From Pelagibacteraceae bacterium AG-430-F16 (GTDB lineage: Bacteria > Pseudomonadota > Alphaproteobacteria > Pelagibacterales > Pelagibacteraceae), in the NCBI GenBank assembly GCA_003213015.1, contig QCOG01000002.1:10001-74000 (forward strand): 64,000 nucleotides of DNA. Reading direction: 5' to 3'. The notes under the pieces were generated by a model. It made no database searches. It was not told where the DNA came from and saw only the letters and a program-made list of their open reading frames with translations. This document shows, piece by piece, positions 11,349 through 20,672 of the stretch. The number at the start of each line of letters is the position of its first letter. Position 1 is the stretch's first letter. The translations under genes were made by a program, and so were the position numbers.

Positions 11349-13757
11349 ATGTTAAATCCATTAAGCTTTATTAGTAAAATATTTAAGAGTAGCAACGATA
11401 TCGAGCTGGCTAAATTCAGAAAAATTCTTGAAAAAATTAATTTGCTAGAAAATGATGTGGTTAAAATAAAAGATAGTGATTTTCCAAATAAAACTAATGA
11501 ACTAAAAAATCAAATTAAAAGTGGAAAAAACCTCGATGAGGTTTTGCCAAAAGCATTTGCGTATGTAAGAGAAGCTTCTCACAGATCAAGAAATGAAAGG
11601 CATTTTGATGTTCAATTGTTAGGAGGTATTGCATTACATCAGGGTAAAATCGCAGAAATGAGAACTGGGGAAGGAAAAACAATCACAATTGCATTGGCTG
11701 CTTATTTAAATGCTCTTTCTGGAAAGGGCGTTCATGTTGTTACAGTAAACGATTATTTAGCAAAGAGAGATTGTGAAGATATGTCAAAAATTTATAAATT
11801 TCTTGGTTTAAGCGCTGGTTACATCAACAATGATCAATCTGATGCTGAGAGGAGAGAAAATTATTTAAAGGATATTACTTACGCAACTAATAGTGAACTT
11901 GGTTTTGATTATTTAAAAGATAATATGAAATATTCATCGAACAAATTAGTTCAAAGAGAACATAGATTTGCTATTGTAGATGAAATCGATTCTTGTCTAA
12001 TAGATGAGGCTAGAACGCCATTGGTTATTTCTGGACAGTCAGATGAAACAAGTAATCAATATAAAGCTATCAATAAACTTGTAACAAAATTAAAACCAAG
12101 TGACTATGAATTGGATGAAAAGGATAAAAATGTCACTTTAACTAATGAAGGAATAGATTCTATAGAAAAATTATTAAATAATATTGGAATACTTAAAAAT
12201 AATAATTTTTATGATCCAGCTAATTTAAACCTTGTACATCACGTTAATCAGGCATTGAAGGCAAATCATCTTTTCTCAAAAGATAGAGACTATGTTGAAG
12301 TGGATGGAAAGATCAAAATTGTTGATGAGCTTACAGGAAGAATTCTTGAAGGTAGAAGGTATGGTGATGGACTACATCAGGCTTTGGAGGCTAAGGAAAA
12401 TTTAAAAGTCCAAATGGAAAATCAGACACTTGCGTCAATTACTTATCAAAATTACTTCAAACTATATAAAAAACTTGCAGGATGTACTGGAACTGCTGTT
12501 ACAGAAAGTCAGGAGTTTTATGAAATTTATAATCTCAATGTTGTTGTTATTCCAACTAATAAAGAAATGATTAGAAAAGATTGGAACGATCAAATTTTCA
12601 GAACGGAAAAAGAAAAACAAGATGCAATTATTTCTAAAGTTAAGACCTTAAATTCAAAAGGGCAACCGTTACTTATTTTTACATCTAGTGTCGACAAATC
12701 CGAGGTATATTCAGATTTATTTAGAAAAAATAAGATTACTCATACAGTTTTAAACGCTAAAAATCATGAAAAAGAGGCTGAGATTATTGCTAATGCAGGA
12801 AAATTAAATTCGGTGATAATTACAACAAGTATTTCAGGAAGAGGTGTAGATATAAAATTAGGTGGGAAAGATACAGATAACTTAAAAGATAACAAAGAAA
12901 AAATTAAATCTTTAGGTGGACTTTTTGTTATTGGTACGGAAAGAATGGAGTCTAGAAGAGTTGATAACCAAGCCAGAGGAAGAGCTGGTAGACAGGGTGA
13001 TGAAGGTAATTCAATTTTTTATGTAAGTTTAGAAGATGATTTAATGAGAATTTTTGGATCGGAGTCTATTAATAAAATGTTAGAAAAACTTGGATTAAAA
13101 GATGGAGAAAGTATTGACCATCCTTGGATCAACAAAGCTTTGGAAAGAGCTCAACAAAAAGTTGAGACTAGAAACTTTGAAATAAGAAAAACTTTATTAA
13201 AGTTTGATGATGTGCTTAATGACCAGAGACATGTAATATTTAATCAAAGAAAAAAAGTACTAGAAAAACAAAACATATTTGAAACTATTGATAACTTTTT
13301 AAAAGATGAAATTGAAGATTTAATTAAACAAAAAGAAAAATCTCCATCAATTTTTGAAAATAAAGCTCAGGTAAATAGAATTAACACTCTTTTTGGTCAA
13401 AATGAGGAAAATTTAAATGAGAAATTAAGAAGTATAAGTGATAAAGAAATATCGAGCTCCATAAATTCAAATTTTAAAAAAAAAAGAGATGAAAGAAGCG
13501 CTTATTTAGGAGAGGAAAGTTCAAAAGAAATAGAAAAGAAAATCTTTTTGCAATTAATTGATTTAAATTGGAAAAATCATATTCAATATTTAGAACAGTT
13601 ACGTCAAGTAATAGGTTTGAGGTCTTATGGTCAAAGGGACCCCTTGGTTGAGTATAAAAAAGAGGCGTTTAATTCTTTTGAAACATTATTAAATAAAATC
13701 AGGCAAGACATAGTAATGATTTTGCTTAATTTAAGAATTGAAGAAAAAAGAAGATAA
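11349..13757 (+). CDS. secA: Protein translocase ATPase SecA
   Basis: SecA is the motor that drives preproteins through SecYEG. It has Walker A in EMRTGEGKTITIALAAYLNA, the DEAD-like VDEIDSCLIDEARTPLVISG, the preprotein cross-linking domain and the helicase motif GRAGRQGDEGNS. At 802 residues it is shorter than E. coli SecA (901). It ends after the helical scaffold (LNLRIEEKRR) and lacks the C-terminal cysteine-rich zinc tail that binds SecB and lipids. It is convergent with accA. Confidence 0.97.
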   Translation: MLNPLSFISKIFKSSNDIELAKFRKILEKINLLENDVVKIKDSDFPNKTNELKNQIKSGKNLDEVLPKAFAYVREASHRSRNERHFDVQLLGGIALHQGKIAEMRTGEGKTITIALAAYLNALSGKGVHVVTVNDYLAKRDCEDMSKIYKFLGLSAGYINNDQSDAERRENYLKDITYATNSELGFDYLKDNMKYSSNKLVQREHRFAIVDEIDSCLIDEARTPLVISGQSDETSNQYKAINKLVTKLKPSDYELDEKDKNVTLTNEGIDSIEKLLNNIGILKNNNFYDPANLNLVHHVNQALKANHLFSKDRDYVEVDGKIKIVDELTGRILEGRRYGDGLHQALEAKENLKVQMENQTLASITYQNYFKLYKKLAGCTGTAVTESQEFYEIYNLNVVVIPTNKEMIRKDWNDQIFRTEKEKQDAIISKVKTLNSKGQPLLIFTSSVDKSEVYSDLFRKNKITHTVLNAKNHEKEAEIIANAGKLNSVIITTSISGRGVDIKLGGKDTDNLKDNKEKIKSLGGLFVIGTERMESRRVDNQARGRAGRQGDEGNSIFYVSLEDDLMRIFGSESINKMLEKLGLKDGESIDHPWINKALERAQQKVETRNFEIRKTLLKFDDVLNDQRHVIFNQRKKVLEKQNIFETIDNFLKDEIEDLIKQKEKSPSIFENKAQVNRINTLFGQNEENLNEKLRSISDKEISSSINSNFKKKRDERSAYLGEESSKEIEKKIFLQLIDLNWKNHIQYLEQLRQVIGLRSYGQRDPLVEYKKEAFNSFETLLNKIRQDIVMILLNLRIEEKRR

Positions 13758-13776
13758 ATTCCAACTAGTTTTAAGA

Positions 13777-14877
13777 TTATTTTAAGAGAGAAAGTAAAGC
13801 AATTAAAATAAATATTAATCCTATAAAAAAATATTTGTATTTAAATAAAAATTTTTTAAATTTATTTATATTTGTAAAATTTATCGACAATTTATTAGAA
13901 ATAGAAACTCCCTCTGTTAAACCTTTGCCCCTACCGATTTCTAAAAATTTTTCTTTTTTAAGAGATATAATTTCAGCTTTGTGAAGATTGCTTAACTCAT
14001 TTAAATTTTTATCAATAGACATTTTTACATTTTCCAAAATTAGATTTTTATCTCTGTGGGCTCCCCCGGTTGGTTCAGGAATTATTTCATCAATAATTTT
14101 TAAATTTAAAAGATCTTTAGAAGTAAGTTTCATTGCTTTTGCGGCTTCTAGGGTTTTTGTTGGATCTCTCCATAAAATAGATGCACATCCCTCTGGGGAT
14201 ATTACTGAATAAATCGCATTTTCTAACATTATAATTTTATTTGAGGATGCTAACGCTATTGCACCACCAGAACCTCCTTCACCAATAATAATTGAAATTG
14301 TAGGCACACCAATCGACATTGAGCATTCTATTGATCTTGCAATTGCTTCAGCTTGACCTCTCTCCTCTGCTCCAACTCCAGGATAAGCGCCAGGAGTATC
14401 TATAAATAAAATAATTGGTAAGTTGAATTTATCAGCTAACTTCATCAGTCTGATTGATTTTCGATATCCTTCTGGTTTCATCATTCCAAAATTTCTCTCA
14501 ATTCTAGAGTCAAGATCCTCACCTTTTTCTTGTCCAATCACCATTACAGATTTATTTTGAAAAGTCGCTAATCCAGAAATCAAAGATTTGTCCTCCCCAA
14601 ATAATCTGTCACCATGAATTGGAAAGAAGTCCTCAAAAAGATTATCAATAAAAAATTTTGATTTAGGGCGGTCCTCGTGGCGAGCGACCATTGTTGTTTG
14701 CCACGGATCAAGGTTAGAATAAATTTCTTTTAATTTAGAACTTAAATCATTCTGAAGTTTTGCTAATTTTCCAGTTTCAACTTGTGTGATGCCATCTTTA
14801 GCAAATGGATCCTGAAGTTTTTCAATCTCGCTTTCTAGGGATTTTATATCTTTTTCGAAATTCAAATAATTTTTCAT
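13777..14877 (-). CDS. accA: Acetyl-CoA carboxylase carboxyltransferase subunit alpha, with C-terminal membrane tail
   Basis: AccA pairs with AccD to transfer carboxyl from biotin to acetyl-CoA, making malonyl-CoA. The family core is canonical: FPIHGDRLFGED, NFGMMKPEGYRKSIRLM, DTPGAYPGVGAEERGQAEAI, IGEGGSGGAIAL and SPEGCASILWRD. The start at the Met at 14877 gives MKNYLNFEKDIKSLE, the usual AccA N terminus; an upstream Met at 14910 adds an unlikely leader. The oddity is a C-terminal extension of about 45 residues ending in a clear hydrophobic helix (FFIGLIFILIALLSLLK), predicted to anchor the subunit in the membrane. Confidence 0.95.
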   Translation of the reverse strand: MKNYLNFEKDIKSLESEIEKLQDPFAKDGITQVETGKLAKLQNDLSSKLKEIYSNLDPWQTTMVARHEDRPKSKFFIDNLFEDFFPIHGDRLFGEDKSLISGLATFQNKSVMVIGQEKGEDLDSRIERNFGMMKPEGYRKSIRLMKLADKFNLPIILFIDTPGAYPGVGAEERGQAEAIARSIECSMSIGVPTISIIIGEGGSGGAIALASSNKIIMLENAIYSVISPEGCASILWRDPTKTLEAAKAMKLTSKDLLNLKIIDEIIPEPTGGAHRDKNLILENVKMSIDKNLNELSNLHKAEIISLKKEKFLEIGRGKGLTEGVSISNKLSINFTNINKFKKFLFKYKYFFIGLIFILIALLSLLK

Positions 14878-14983
14878 AGTTAAATATCCACTAATATTTA
14901 AAAATGGCAATAAAATGATTACTTTTATTAGTGTGTAACTATTATATATATTAATTTATTAATTTCTAAGATAATTTTTAATT

Positions 14984-17158
14984 ATGAAAACAAAAAATTT
15001 AAAAGAATACTCAAATGTTGGAAATCTTCATGTATCAAAAGAGCTATTAAAGTTTGTAAACAATGAGGTTCTTAAGGGCACGAAAATAAAGCCAAAAAAT
15101 TTTTGGAGTGGTTTTGAAAAATCTTTACACGTTTTAAAACCAAAAAATGAAAAGTTAATTGCTACAAGAGAAGATATTCAAAAAAAAATTGATAATTGGC
15201 ATTTACAAAATAAAGATAAAGATTTTAATTTAGTAGAATATAAAAAATTTTTGTATTCTATTAACTACATTAAAAAAGAGGGAAAAAACTTCAAAATCCA
15301 GACAGAAAATGTTGATGAAGAAATATCAAAAACACCAGGTCCTCAACTAGTTGTTCCAATTTCAAATGCAAGATACGCTTTAAATGCTGCAAATGCGAGA
15401 TGGGGAAGTTTATATGATGCTTTATATGGAACAGATGCAATCGGCTCTGAAAAACTTGATAACAGATACAACCCTGTCCGTGGAGGAAAAGTAATAAATT
15501 ATTGTAGAAATTTCTTAGATGAAATTTTTCCATTAAAAAATAATTCGTGGAAAAAAATTAGCGAATTAAAAATTTTAAAACATAAATTAATTTTGAAAAT
15601 CGGTAAAAAAACTATATCTTTGAAAGACAAAAAGCAGTTTAAAGGATATCGACGTGATAAAAAAGGTCTTAAAGGTGTTTTGCTAATTAATAACGGGCTT
15701 CATGTAGAATTAATTATTAATCCTTATGCTTTCCATGCAAACAACGATCCCATAGGGCTTAGTGATCTGGTAATAGAGTCTGCTGTATCAACCATCATAG
15801 ATCATGAAGATAGTGTTGCTGCAGTTGATGCAAGTGACAAAGTAATTGGCTACAGAAACTGGTTAGGTCTAATGAAAGGAAATTTACAGGTCAAATTTGA
15901 AAAATTAGGAAAGAAATATAAAAGAGTTTTAAACTCAGATAGAAATTACACTTCTCACAACGGAAAGGCATTTAAATTGCATGGTAGGGCTCTTTTATTA
16001 AATAGAAATGTTGGGCACTTGATGAAAACCCCCTCAATTTTATTGTCAGATAAATCAGAAGTTCCAGAAGGTATTATGGATGCCTTTATTATTTCTGCAG
16101 CATGTTTGCATGACTTCATTAAAAAAGGTAACTCAAGAAAAAATTCCATTTATATTGTTAAACCAAAAATGCATGGACCAGACGAAGTCGCATTTGCTGA
16201 TGAAATTTTTAGTCATGTTGAAAATGTTTTAAAAATGAAAAAGAATACAATTAAAATTGGGATAATGGATGAGGAAAGACGAACTAGTGCTAATTTAAAA
16301 GAGTGCATCAGAAATGTGAAAAGAAGAGTTGTTTTTATTAATACTGGGTTTTTAGATCGAACTGGGGATGAAATACATACATCTATGGAGTCAGGTCCAG
16401 TGATTAAGAAAGGTGATATAAAAAATTCTGATTGGATTAAAGCATATGAGAACAATAATGTTGTTGTTGGATTGGAATGCGGTTTTTCTCGTAAGGCTCA
16501 AATTGGAAAAGGAATGTGGGCTGCACCAGATAGAATGGCAGATATGTTAAAGGAAAAAATAGGACATCCTTCTTCTGGAGCGAATTGTGCCTGGACACCT
16601 TCACCAACTGCAGCAACTTTACATGCAATTCACTATCATAAAGTGAACGTTTTCAAAGTTCATAAAAAACTTTCCAACAAAAGAAAATTTGATTTAGATA
16701 ATCTTTTAAAATTACCAATTATTCGAGCTCCAAACTGGTCAATGGATGAAATTAAAACTGAGCTTGAAAATAATTGCCAAGGGATATTGGGATACGTAGT
16801 GAGATGGATAGATAATGGCGTAGGTTGTTCAAAAGTTCCAGACATAAATAATATAGGTCTCATGGAAGATCGAGCAACTTTAAGAATATCTTCTCAACAT
16901 ATAGCTAATTGGCTACACCATAATATATGTACTCCTAATCAGGTATTAGAAACATTAAAAAAGATGGCAAAAATTGTAGACGATCAAAATGAGAAGGATC
17001 CTGAATATAAAAACATGTCAGATAATTTTGAAAAATCTATCGCTTTTCAAACTGCTTGTGATTTGGTTTTTAAAGGTAAGGACCAATCTTCAGGTTATAC
17101 AGAACCTTTGTTACATTTAAATAGATCCATAAAAAAAAACTTAAGTTCCTCTAGATAG
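14984..17158 (+). CDS. glcB: Malate synthase G
   Basis: The enzyme condenses glyoxylate with acetyl-CoA to malate. It is a full-length G-form protein (724 residues) with the conserved GxxDEERRTSANLKECI region, KMHGPDEVAF, and AAPDRMADMLKEKIGHPSSG. The gap from accA is about 106 bases of AT-rich sequence. It does not contain the glycine riboswitch described upstream of glcB in Candidatus Pelagibacter ubique. The gene converges with recR and overlaps it by 8 bases. Confidence 0.97.
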   Translation: MKTKNLKEYSNVGNLHVSKELLKFVNNEVLKGTKIKPKNFWSGFEKSLHVLKPKNEKLIATREDIQKKIDNWHLQNKDKDFNLVEYKKFLYSINYIKKEGKNFKIQTENVDEEISKTPGPQLVVPISNARYALNAANARWGSLYDALYGTDAIGSEKLDNRYNPVRGGKVINYCRNFLDEIFPLKNNSWKKISELKILKHKLILKIGKKTISLKDKKQFKGYRRDKKGLKGVLLINNGLHVELIINPYAFHANNDPIGLSDLVIESAVSTIIDHEDSVAAVDASDKVIGYRNWLGLMKGNLQVKFEKLGKKYKRVLNSDRNYTSHNGKAFKLHGRALLLNRNVGHLMKTPSILLSDKSEVPEGIMDAFIISAACLHDFIKKGNSRKNSIYIVKPKMHGPDEVAFADEIFSHVENVLKMKKNTIKIGIMDEERRTSANLKECIRNVKRRVVFINTGFLDRTGDEIHTSMESGPVIKKGDIKNSDWIKAYENNNVVVGLECGFSRKAQIGKGMWAAPDRMADMLKEKIGHPSSGANCAWTPSPTAATLHAIHYHKVNVFKVHKKLSNKRKFDLDNLLKLPIIRAPNWSMDEIKTELENNCQGILGYVVRWIDNGVGCSKVPDINNIGLMEDRATLRISSQHIANWLHHNICTPNQVLETLKKMAKIVDDQNEKDPEYKNMSDNFEKSIAFQTACDLVFKGKDQSSGYTEPLLHLNRSIKKNLSSSR

Positions 17159-17753
17159 TTTTCCTATTTTTAAAGGCAGAATTAAGGGTGCCATCATCCA
17201 AACTTTCTATTTCACCACCTACAGGTAAACCTTGTGCTAACTTGGTTATTTTAATATTCAAATTTTTTAAACTGTCTTGAATATAATATGCTGTCGTTTG
17301 ACCTTCTACAGTTGCACTTGTAGCTAAAATAACCTCTTTTATTTTATCTTTTTTTACCCTTTCTGCTAAAGAGCTAACTAATAAATCCTCATTATTTTGT
17401 CCTGCTGAGGAAATTGTTCCCCCTAAAATGTGGAAATAACCTTTAAAAATATTTGAGCTTTCAATACTCCATTGATCAGAAATATTTTCAACAACACAAA
17501 TTTTATCAAATTTTTCATCGATAAAATTACAATCACTATAACTACACTCTATAGAGTTACTTTTCAAAGTCCCACAGATTGTACAGCGTGATACATTTTT
17601 ATAAACTTCTGCCAATATTTTTGCCATTGGCTTTATTAGCTCCTCGCGATTATTAATTAGCTTTAAAACTATTCTTTTTGCAGATTTTGGCCCAAGTCCT
17701 GGAAGTTTAGAAATTATTTTTATTAGATCCTCTATTTCAGTGAGATTATTCAT
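17151..17753 (-). CDS. recR: Recombination protein RecR
   Basis: RecR acts with RecO and RecF to load RecA at gaps. It has the helix-hairpin-helix region (ISKLPGLGPKSAKRIVL), a four-cysteine zinc finger (CTICGTLKSNSIECSYSDC) and a Toprim domain (ICVVENISD). The start is placed at MNNLTEIED (17753); a 5-residue longer frame would run into ybaB. It is the last gene of dnaX-ybaB-recR, an order conserved in many bacteria. Confidence 0.95.
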   Translation of the reverse strand: MNNLTEIEDLIKIISKLPGLGPKSAKRIVLKLINNREELIKPMAKILAEVYKNVSRCTICGTLKSNSIECSYSDCNFIDEKFDKICVVENISDQWSIESSNIFKGYFHILGGTISSAGQNNEDLLVSSLAERVKKDKIKEVILATSATVEGQTTAYYIQDSLKNLNIKITKLAQGLPVGGEIESLDDGTLNSAFKNRKTI

Positions 17754-17755
17754 AC

Positions 17756-18073
17756 TCAGAAAGGCCACTTAAAACCCGGAATACCAAAATTTCCAGTTGC
17801 TTTTGTTATTTCTTCAGTAGTTTTAGTTTTTAAATTTTTTTTCGCTTCGTTGTGCGCAGCTATAATTAAATCTTCTAACATGGTCTTATCCTCAGAAAAA
17901 ATTTTTTCAGAAATATCAATTTTTTCTATTTCACTGTTGCCATTCAATATAACTTTCACCAAACCACCGCCAGATGTACCTTCCACTTTAATTTGTTTAA
18001 TTTTTTCTTGACTATCCTTTATCTTTTCTTCTATCTCTTTCGCCTTATCTAAAATTTTATTAAAATCAGTCAT
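17756..18073 (-). CDS. ybaB: YbaB/EbfC family nucleoid-associated protein
   Basis: A small DNA-binding protein of the YbaB/EbfC family. Features are an N-terminal coiled helix rich in K and E, the motif VEGTSGGGLVKVILNG and a C-terminal GNFGIPGFKWPF tail. The start at MTDFNKILDK (18073) fits the family length (105 residues) and overlaps the end of dnaX by 8 bases. It lies between dnaX and recR as is usual. Confidence 0.93.
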   Translation of the reverse strand: MTDFNKILDKAKEIEEKIKDSQEKIKQIKVEGTSGGGLVKVILNGNSEIEKIDISEKIFSEDKTMLEDLIIAAHNEAKKNLKTKTTEEITKATGNFGIPGFKWPF

Positions 18074-19691
18074 TGTTATTATCTTTAACATCTATCAATT
18101 CAGCGTCAGAAAATGATTTTTTAATATTTTTGAACATATCTGTTTGTTCAAAATCTTTTAAATTATTTTTCTTCTTCCCTTCTGAAGTTTTTTTTATTGT
18201 TTCTTGTCCATCTTTTTGTGAAAGAGAAATAATCCATCTAGTATTAGTCCACTCATATAATTTTGACGATAATATTTTTACAAAATCCTTTTTTAAATTT
18301 TCATTAAAAGAAATTTCAATATAACCGTTTTTAAAGATTATTAGATTTACATTGGTTTCTAATTCATATTTAAGTTCTAATTCTTTTTTCAAATTACATA
18401 TATCGATTAATCCTTTTAAAGATTTTATTTCTATATTATTAATAGATTTTTGATCATCTAAAATTTTTTTTTGCTTCTCTTGAGATGAAGATTTAAGTTG
18501 ATTTACCGTGACCTTTTTTTTTTCAAAATTATTTTCAATTTTATTGATTTCATTTTGTGCTGAATTAGTTTTTGACTTCGCATCTTTTAGGTGAAGCAAG
18601 CGTATTAAAAACATTTCGATAGATAAGTTAGGGTCATTTACAATATTCACCTCGTCTATGGTTTCTATAGTAAATTGCCAGAATAAAAGTAAGGTATAAG
18701 CATCTAATCTCTCAGACATTTCTTTAATTTTTGTAAAGTTATTTTCAGTTAAGTCATTAACAAAACCAATTCTTTCCAGATTTTTAAAATTTTTCAAATA
18801 ATAAATGATTTCCAAAAAACCATTTAAAAAAATTTTAGGTTCTATTCCTTTTTGGTATATCTGCCTGTACAGATCAAGAGTTTTATGTTCATCTCCATCA
18901 AATATTTTCTCTATTAGGTTTATCGTAAACTCTTTATCAAAATATCCAAATATTTTTTGTGCACTTTCTAAGCTTATAGTCCCTTTTAAGTTATCATCAT
19001 TGGTAAGTGATATTCTATCTAATAATGACAATGCATCTCTAACAGAACCCTCTGAAATTTTTGAGATCAAGTTTAAAACATCTTGACTGACATCTATTTT
19101 CTCCATTTGAGCAACTTTTAACAAAAATTCACTTATTTCCTCAGACTTGACTCTTGACAAATCAAATCTTTGACATCTCGATAAGACTGTTACTGGGATT
19201 TTGTTAACCTCAGTTGTTGCAAAAATAAACTTTAAATAGGCAGGTGGTTCCTCTAAAGTTTTTAGTAAAGCATTAAAAGCTTGGTTACTTAACATATGAA
19301 CTTCATCAATTATAAAAATTTTAAATTTTGAAGATGTTGGTCCATATCTCGAAAATTCTATTAAATCTCTAACATCGTCAACACCAGTCTTGCTTGCCGC
19401 ATCCATTTCTAAAACATCGATATGTCTAGACTCTGATATTTCATCACAATTTTTACACTTATTTTTTAAACAATCATTTTTTTCAGAATTTCCACAATTT
19501 AAAGATTTAGCTAAAATTCTCGCAATTGTTGTTTTTCCAACACCCCTCATTCCTGTAAATAAAAAAGCATTAGGAATTTTATTTTGAGAAATGGATTTTT
19601 CAATTGTTTCTACAATGATGTTCTGACCAATTAAATCTTTAAAGACTTGAGGTCTGTATTTCAGTGCTAAAACTTTTGAATTATTGCTCAT
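18066..19691 (-). CDS. dnaX: DNA polymerase III subunits gamma/tau
   Basis: DnaX is the clamp-loader ATPase. It begins MSNNSKVLALKYRPQVFKDL with Walker A in FTGMRGVGKTTIARILAK, a four-cysteine zinc module (CGNSEKNDC...CKNC), IIDEVHMLS and SRCQRFDL. The start at 19691 leaves the SRP RNA gene intact; a longer in-frame start would run into it. A run of ten A residues (18514-18523, minus strand) after about residue 389 could allow slippage: one extra A gives six new codons and then TAA, which would yield a gamma-like short form. Confidence 0.95.
   Translation of the reverse strand: MSNNSKVLALKYRPQVFKDLIGQNIIVETIEKSISQNKIPNAFLFTGMRGVGKTTIARILAKSLNCGNSEKNDCLKNKCKNCDEISESRHIDVLEMDAASKTGVDDVRDLIEFSRYGPTSSKFKIFIIDEVHMLSNQAFNALLKTLEEPPAYLKFIFATTEVNKIPVTVLSRCQRFDLSRVKSEEISEFLLKVAQMEKIDVSQDVLNLISKISEGSVRDALSLLDRISLTNDDNLKGTISLESAQKIFGYFDKEFTINLIEKIFDGDEHKTLDLYRQIYQKGIEPKIFLNGFLEIIYYLKNFKNLERIGFVNDLTENNFTKIKEMSERLDAYTLLLFWQFTIETIDEVNIVNDPNLSIEMFLIRLLHLKDAKSKTNSAQNEINKIENNFEKKKVTVNQLKSSSQEKQKKILDDQKSINNIEIKSLKGLIDICNLKKELELKYELETNVNLIIFKNGYIEISFNENLKKDFVKILSSKLYEWTNTRWIISLSQKDGQETIKKTSEGKKKNNLKDFEQTDMFKNIKKSFSDAELIDVKDNNND
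18514..18523 (-). other. A10 run in dnaX, candidate slippage site
   Basis: In the coding strand GAA AAA AAA AAG GTC contains ten consecutive A. Adding one A, or a -1 frameshift, reads GGT CAC GGT AAA TCA ACT TAA, stopping after six codons. The position, after the AAA+ and oligomerisation domains, matches where gamma ends in other bacteria. Long A runs are common in this genome, so this is only a candidate. Confidence 0.4.
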
Positions 19692-19697
19692 TTTTAT

Positions 19698-19788
19698 TAG
19701 GAGACCAATCAACCTGGAAAATACTCATTACCCTTGCTCTTTTTCAAGCCTGGGGGATTCGTGGTACCACCACCTGATTGGCCCCCAG
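19698..19788 (-). ncRNA. ffs: Signal recognition particle RNA (4.5S, small bacterial type)
   Basis: The minus strand holds the domain IV signature CAGG-CTT-GAAA-AAG-AGCA (19752 down to 19735): the symmetric-loop halves CAGG and AGCA, a 3-bp stem and a GNRA tetraloop, as in E. coli CAGG-TCC-GGAA-GGA-AGCA. The ends pair over 12 consecutive base pairs (19786-19775 with 19700-19711, two of them G-U). The location just upstream of dnaX is a known place for this gene. The 3' end lies about 8 bases from the dnaX start codon. Confidence 0.88.
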
Positions 19789-19837
19789 TTATTATAACAG
19801 TTATATTTTCTAGTCTACAACAAAACTTTGTAAATTT

Positions 19838-20668
19838 TTAGATTTTTCTATATTCGCTTGCTTCGTAAACTCCTAGAATATCTAAACTAACAGTGTGAAA
19901 ACCTAGCTCTTCTAAAGATTTTTGGATTTTTGGATCTTCAATATGTCCATAAATATCGCATATAAATAAATATTGTTCAAAACTGTTTTGATCAGAGAAA
20001 CTTTCTAATTTACTTAAATTTACATTATTGGTAGCAAAGCCGCCCAAACATTTGTAAAGAGCGGCAGGTTTATTTTTTACTTTAAAAATACAACTTGTAA
20101 TATAATTTTTTTTCTTAAATTCTGGATGTGAAGCTTTGCTGCCCATTATTAAAAACCTTGTCACATTACCTTTATTGTCTTCAATATTTTTTTTTACTAT
20201 TTTCAGATTGTAAATTTCGGCAGCTAACTCAGATGCGATTGCAGCTTCATTATTAATTTTGTTATCACTAATATATTTTGCACTACCTGCGGTATCTGCT
20301 GCAATTATAGGTTCAAGCTTGTTTTCTGTGATAATTTTTTGACATTGTGAAATGGCTTGGGTGTGCGATCTTACTGAAGATATATTTTTCATACTTGAAC
20401 TAGGCAGTATCATTAAATTATGGATGATTGGTTGAAAATGTTCTGCGTAAATTTGAAGTTTATATTTGTTAATTAAATATTGTATGTCTGCAACTCTTCC
20501 CGCTATTGAATTTTCTACAGGAATAATTGTTCTATAACTTTCATTTTTTAAGCAAAGATTAAAGCATTCTTCAAAAGTATTTTGTGAAATAGGTTCATAA
20601 TTAGGATACATTTTTTTTGCCGCTAAGTGGGAATACGCTCCTGGTGAACCTTGGTATACAATTTTCAT
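19838..20668 (-). CDS. pheA: Prephenate dehydratase
   Basis: The enzyme converts prephenate to phenylpyruvate for phenylalanine synthesis. The periplasmic-binding-like catalytic domain starts IVYQGSPGAYSHLAA and includes IPVENSIAGRV and the catalytic-region GNVTRFLIMG. The C-terminal ACT domain (FKVKNKPAALYKCLGGFATN, then KLESF) suggests feedback by phenylalanine. At 276 residues it is the monofunctional form. It lies 4 bases after kdsB, so the two are probably co-transcribed. Confidence 0.95.
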   Translation of the reverse strand: MKIVYQGSPGAYSHLAAKKMYPNYEPISQNTFEECFNLCLKNESYRTIIPVENSIAGRVADIQYLINKYKLQIYAEHFQPIIHNLMILPSSSMKNISSVRSHTQAISQCQKIITENKLEPIIAADTAGSAKYISDNKINNEAAIASELAAEIYNLKIVKKNIEDNKGNVTRFLIMGSKASHPEFKKKNYITSCIFKVKNKPAALYKCLGGFATNNVNLSKLESFSDQNSFEQYLFICDIYGHIEDPKIQKSLEELGFHTVSLDILGVYEASEYRKI

Positions 20669-20672
20669 AAGT

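Noticed and set aside
14878..14910. Upstream start for accA
   Set aside because: The added residues do not resemble AccA, and MKNYLNFEK at 14877 gives the usual N terminus.
19691..19712. Longer dnaX start with seven extra residues
   Set aside because: It would run into the SRP RNA gene, and MSNNSKVLALKYRP is the normal DnaX start.
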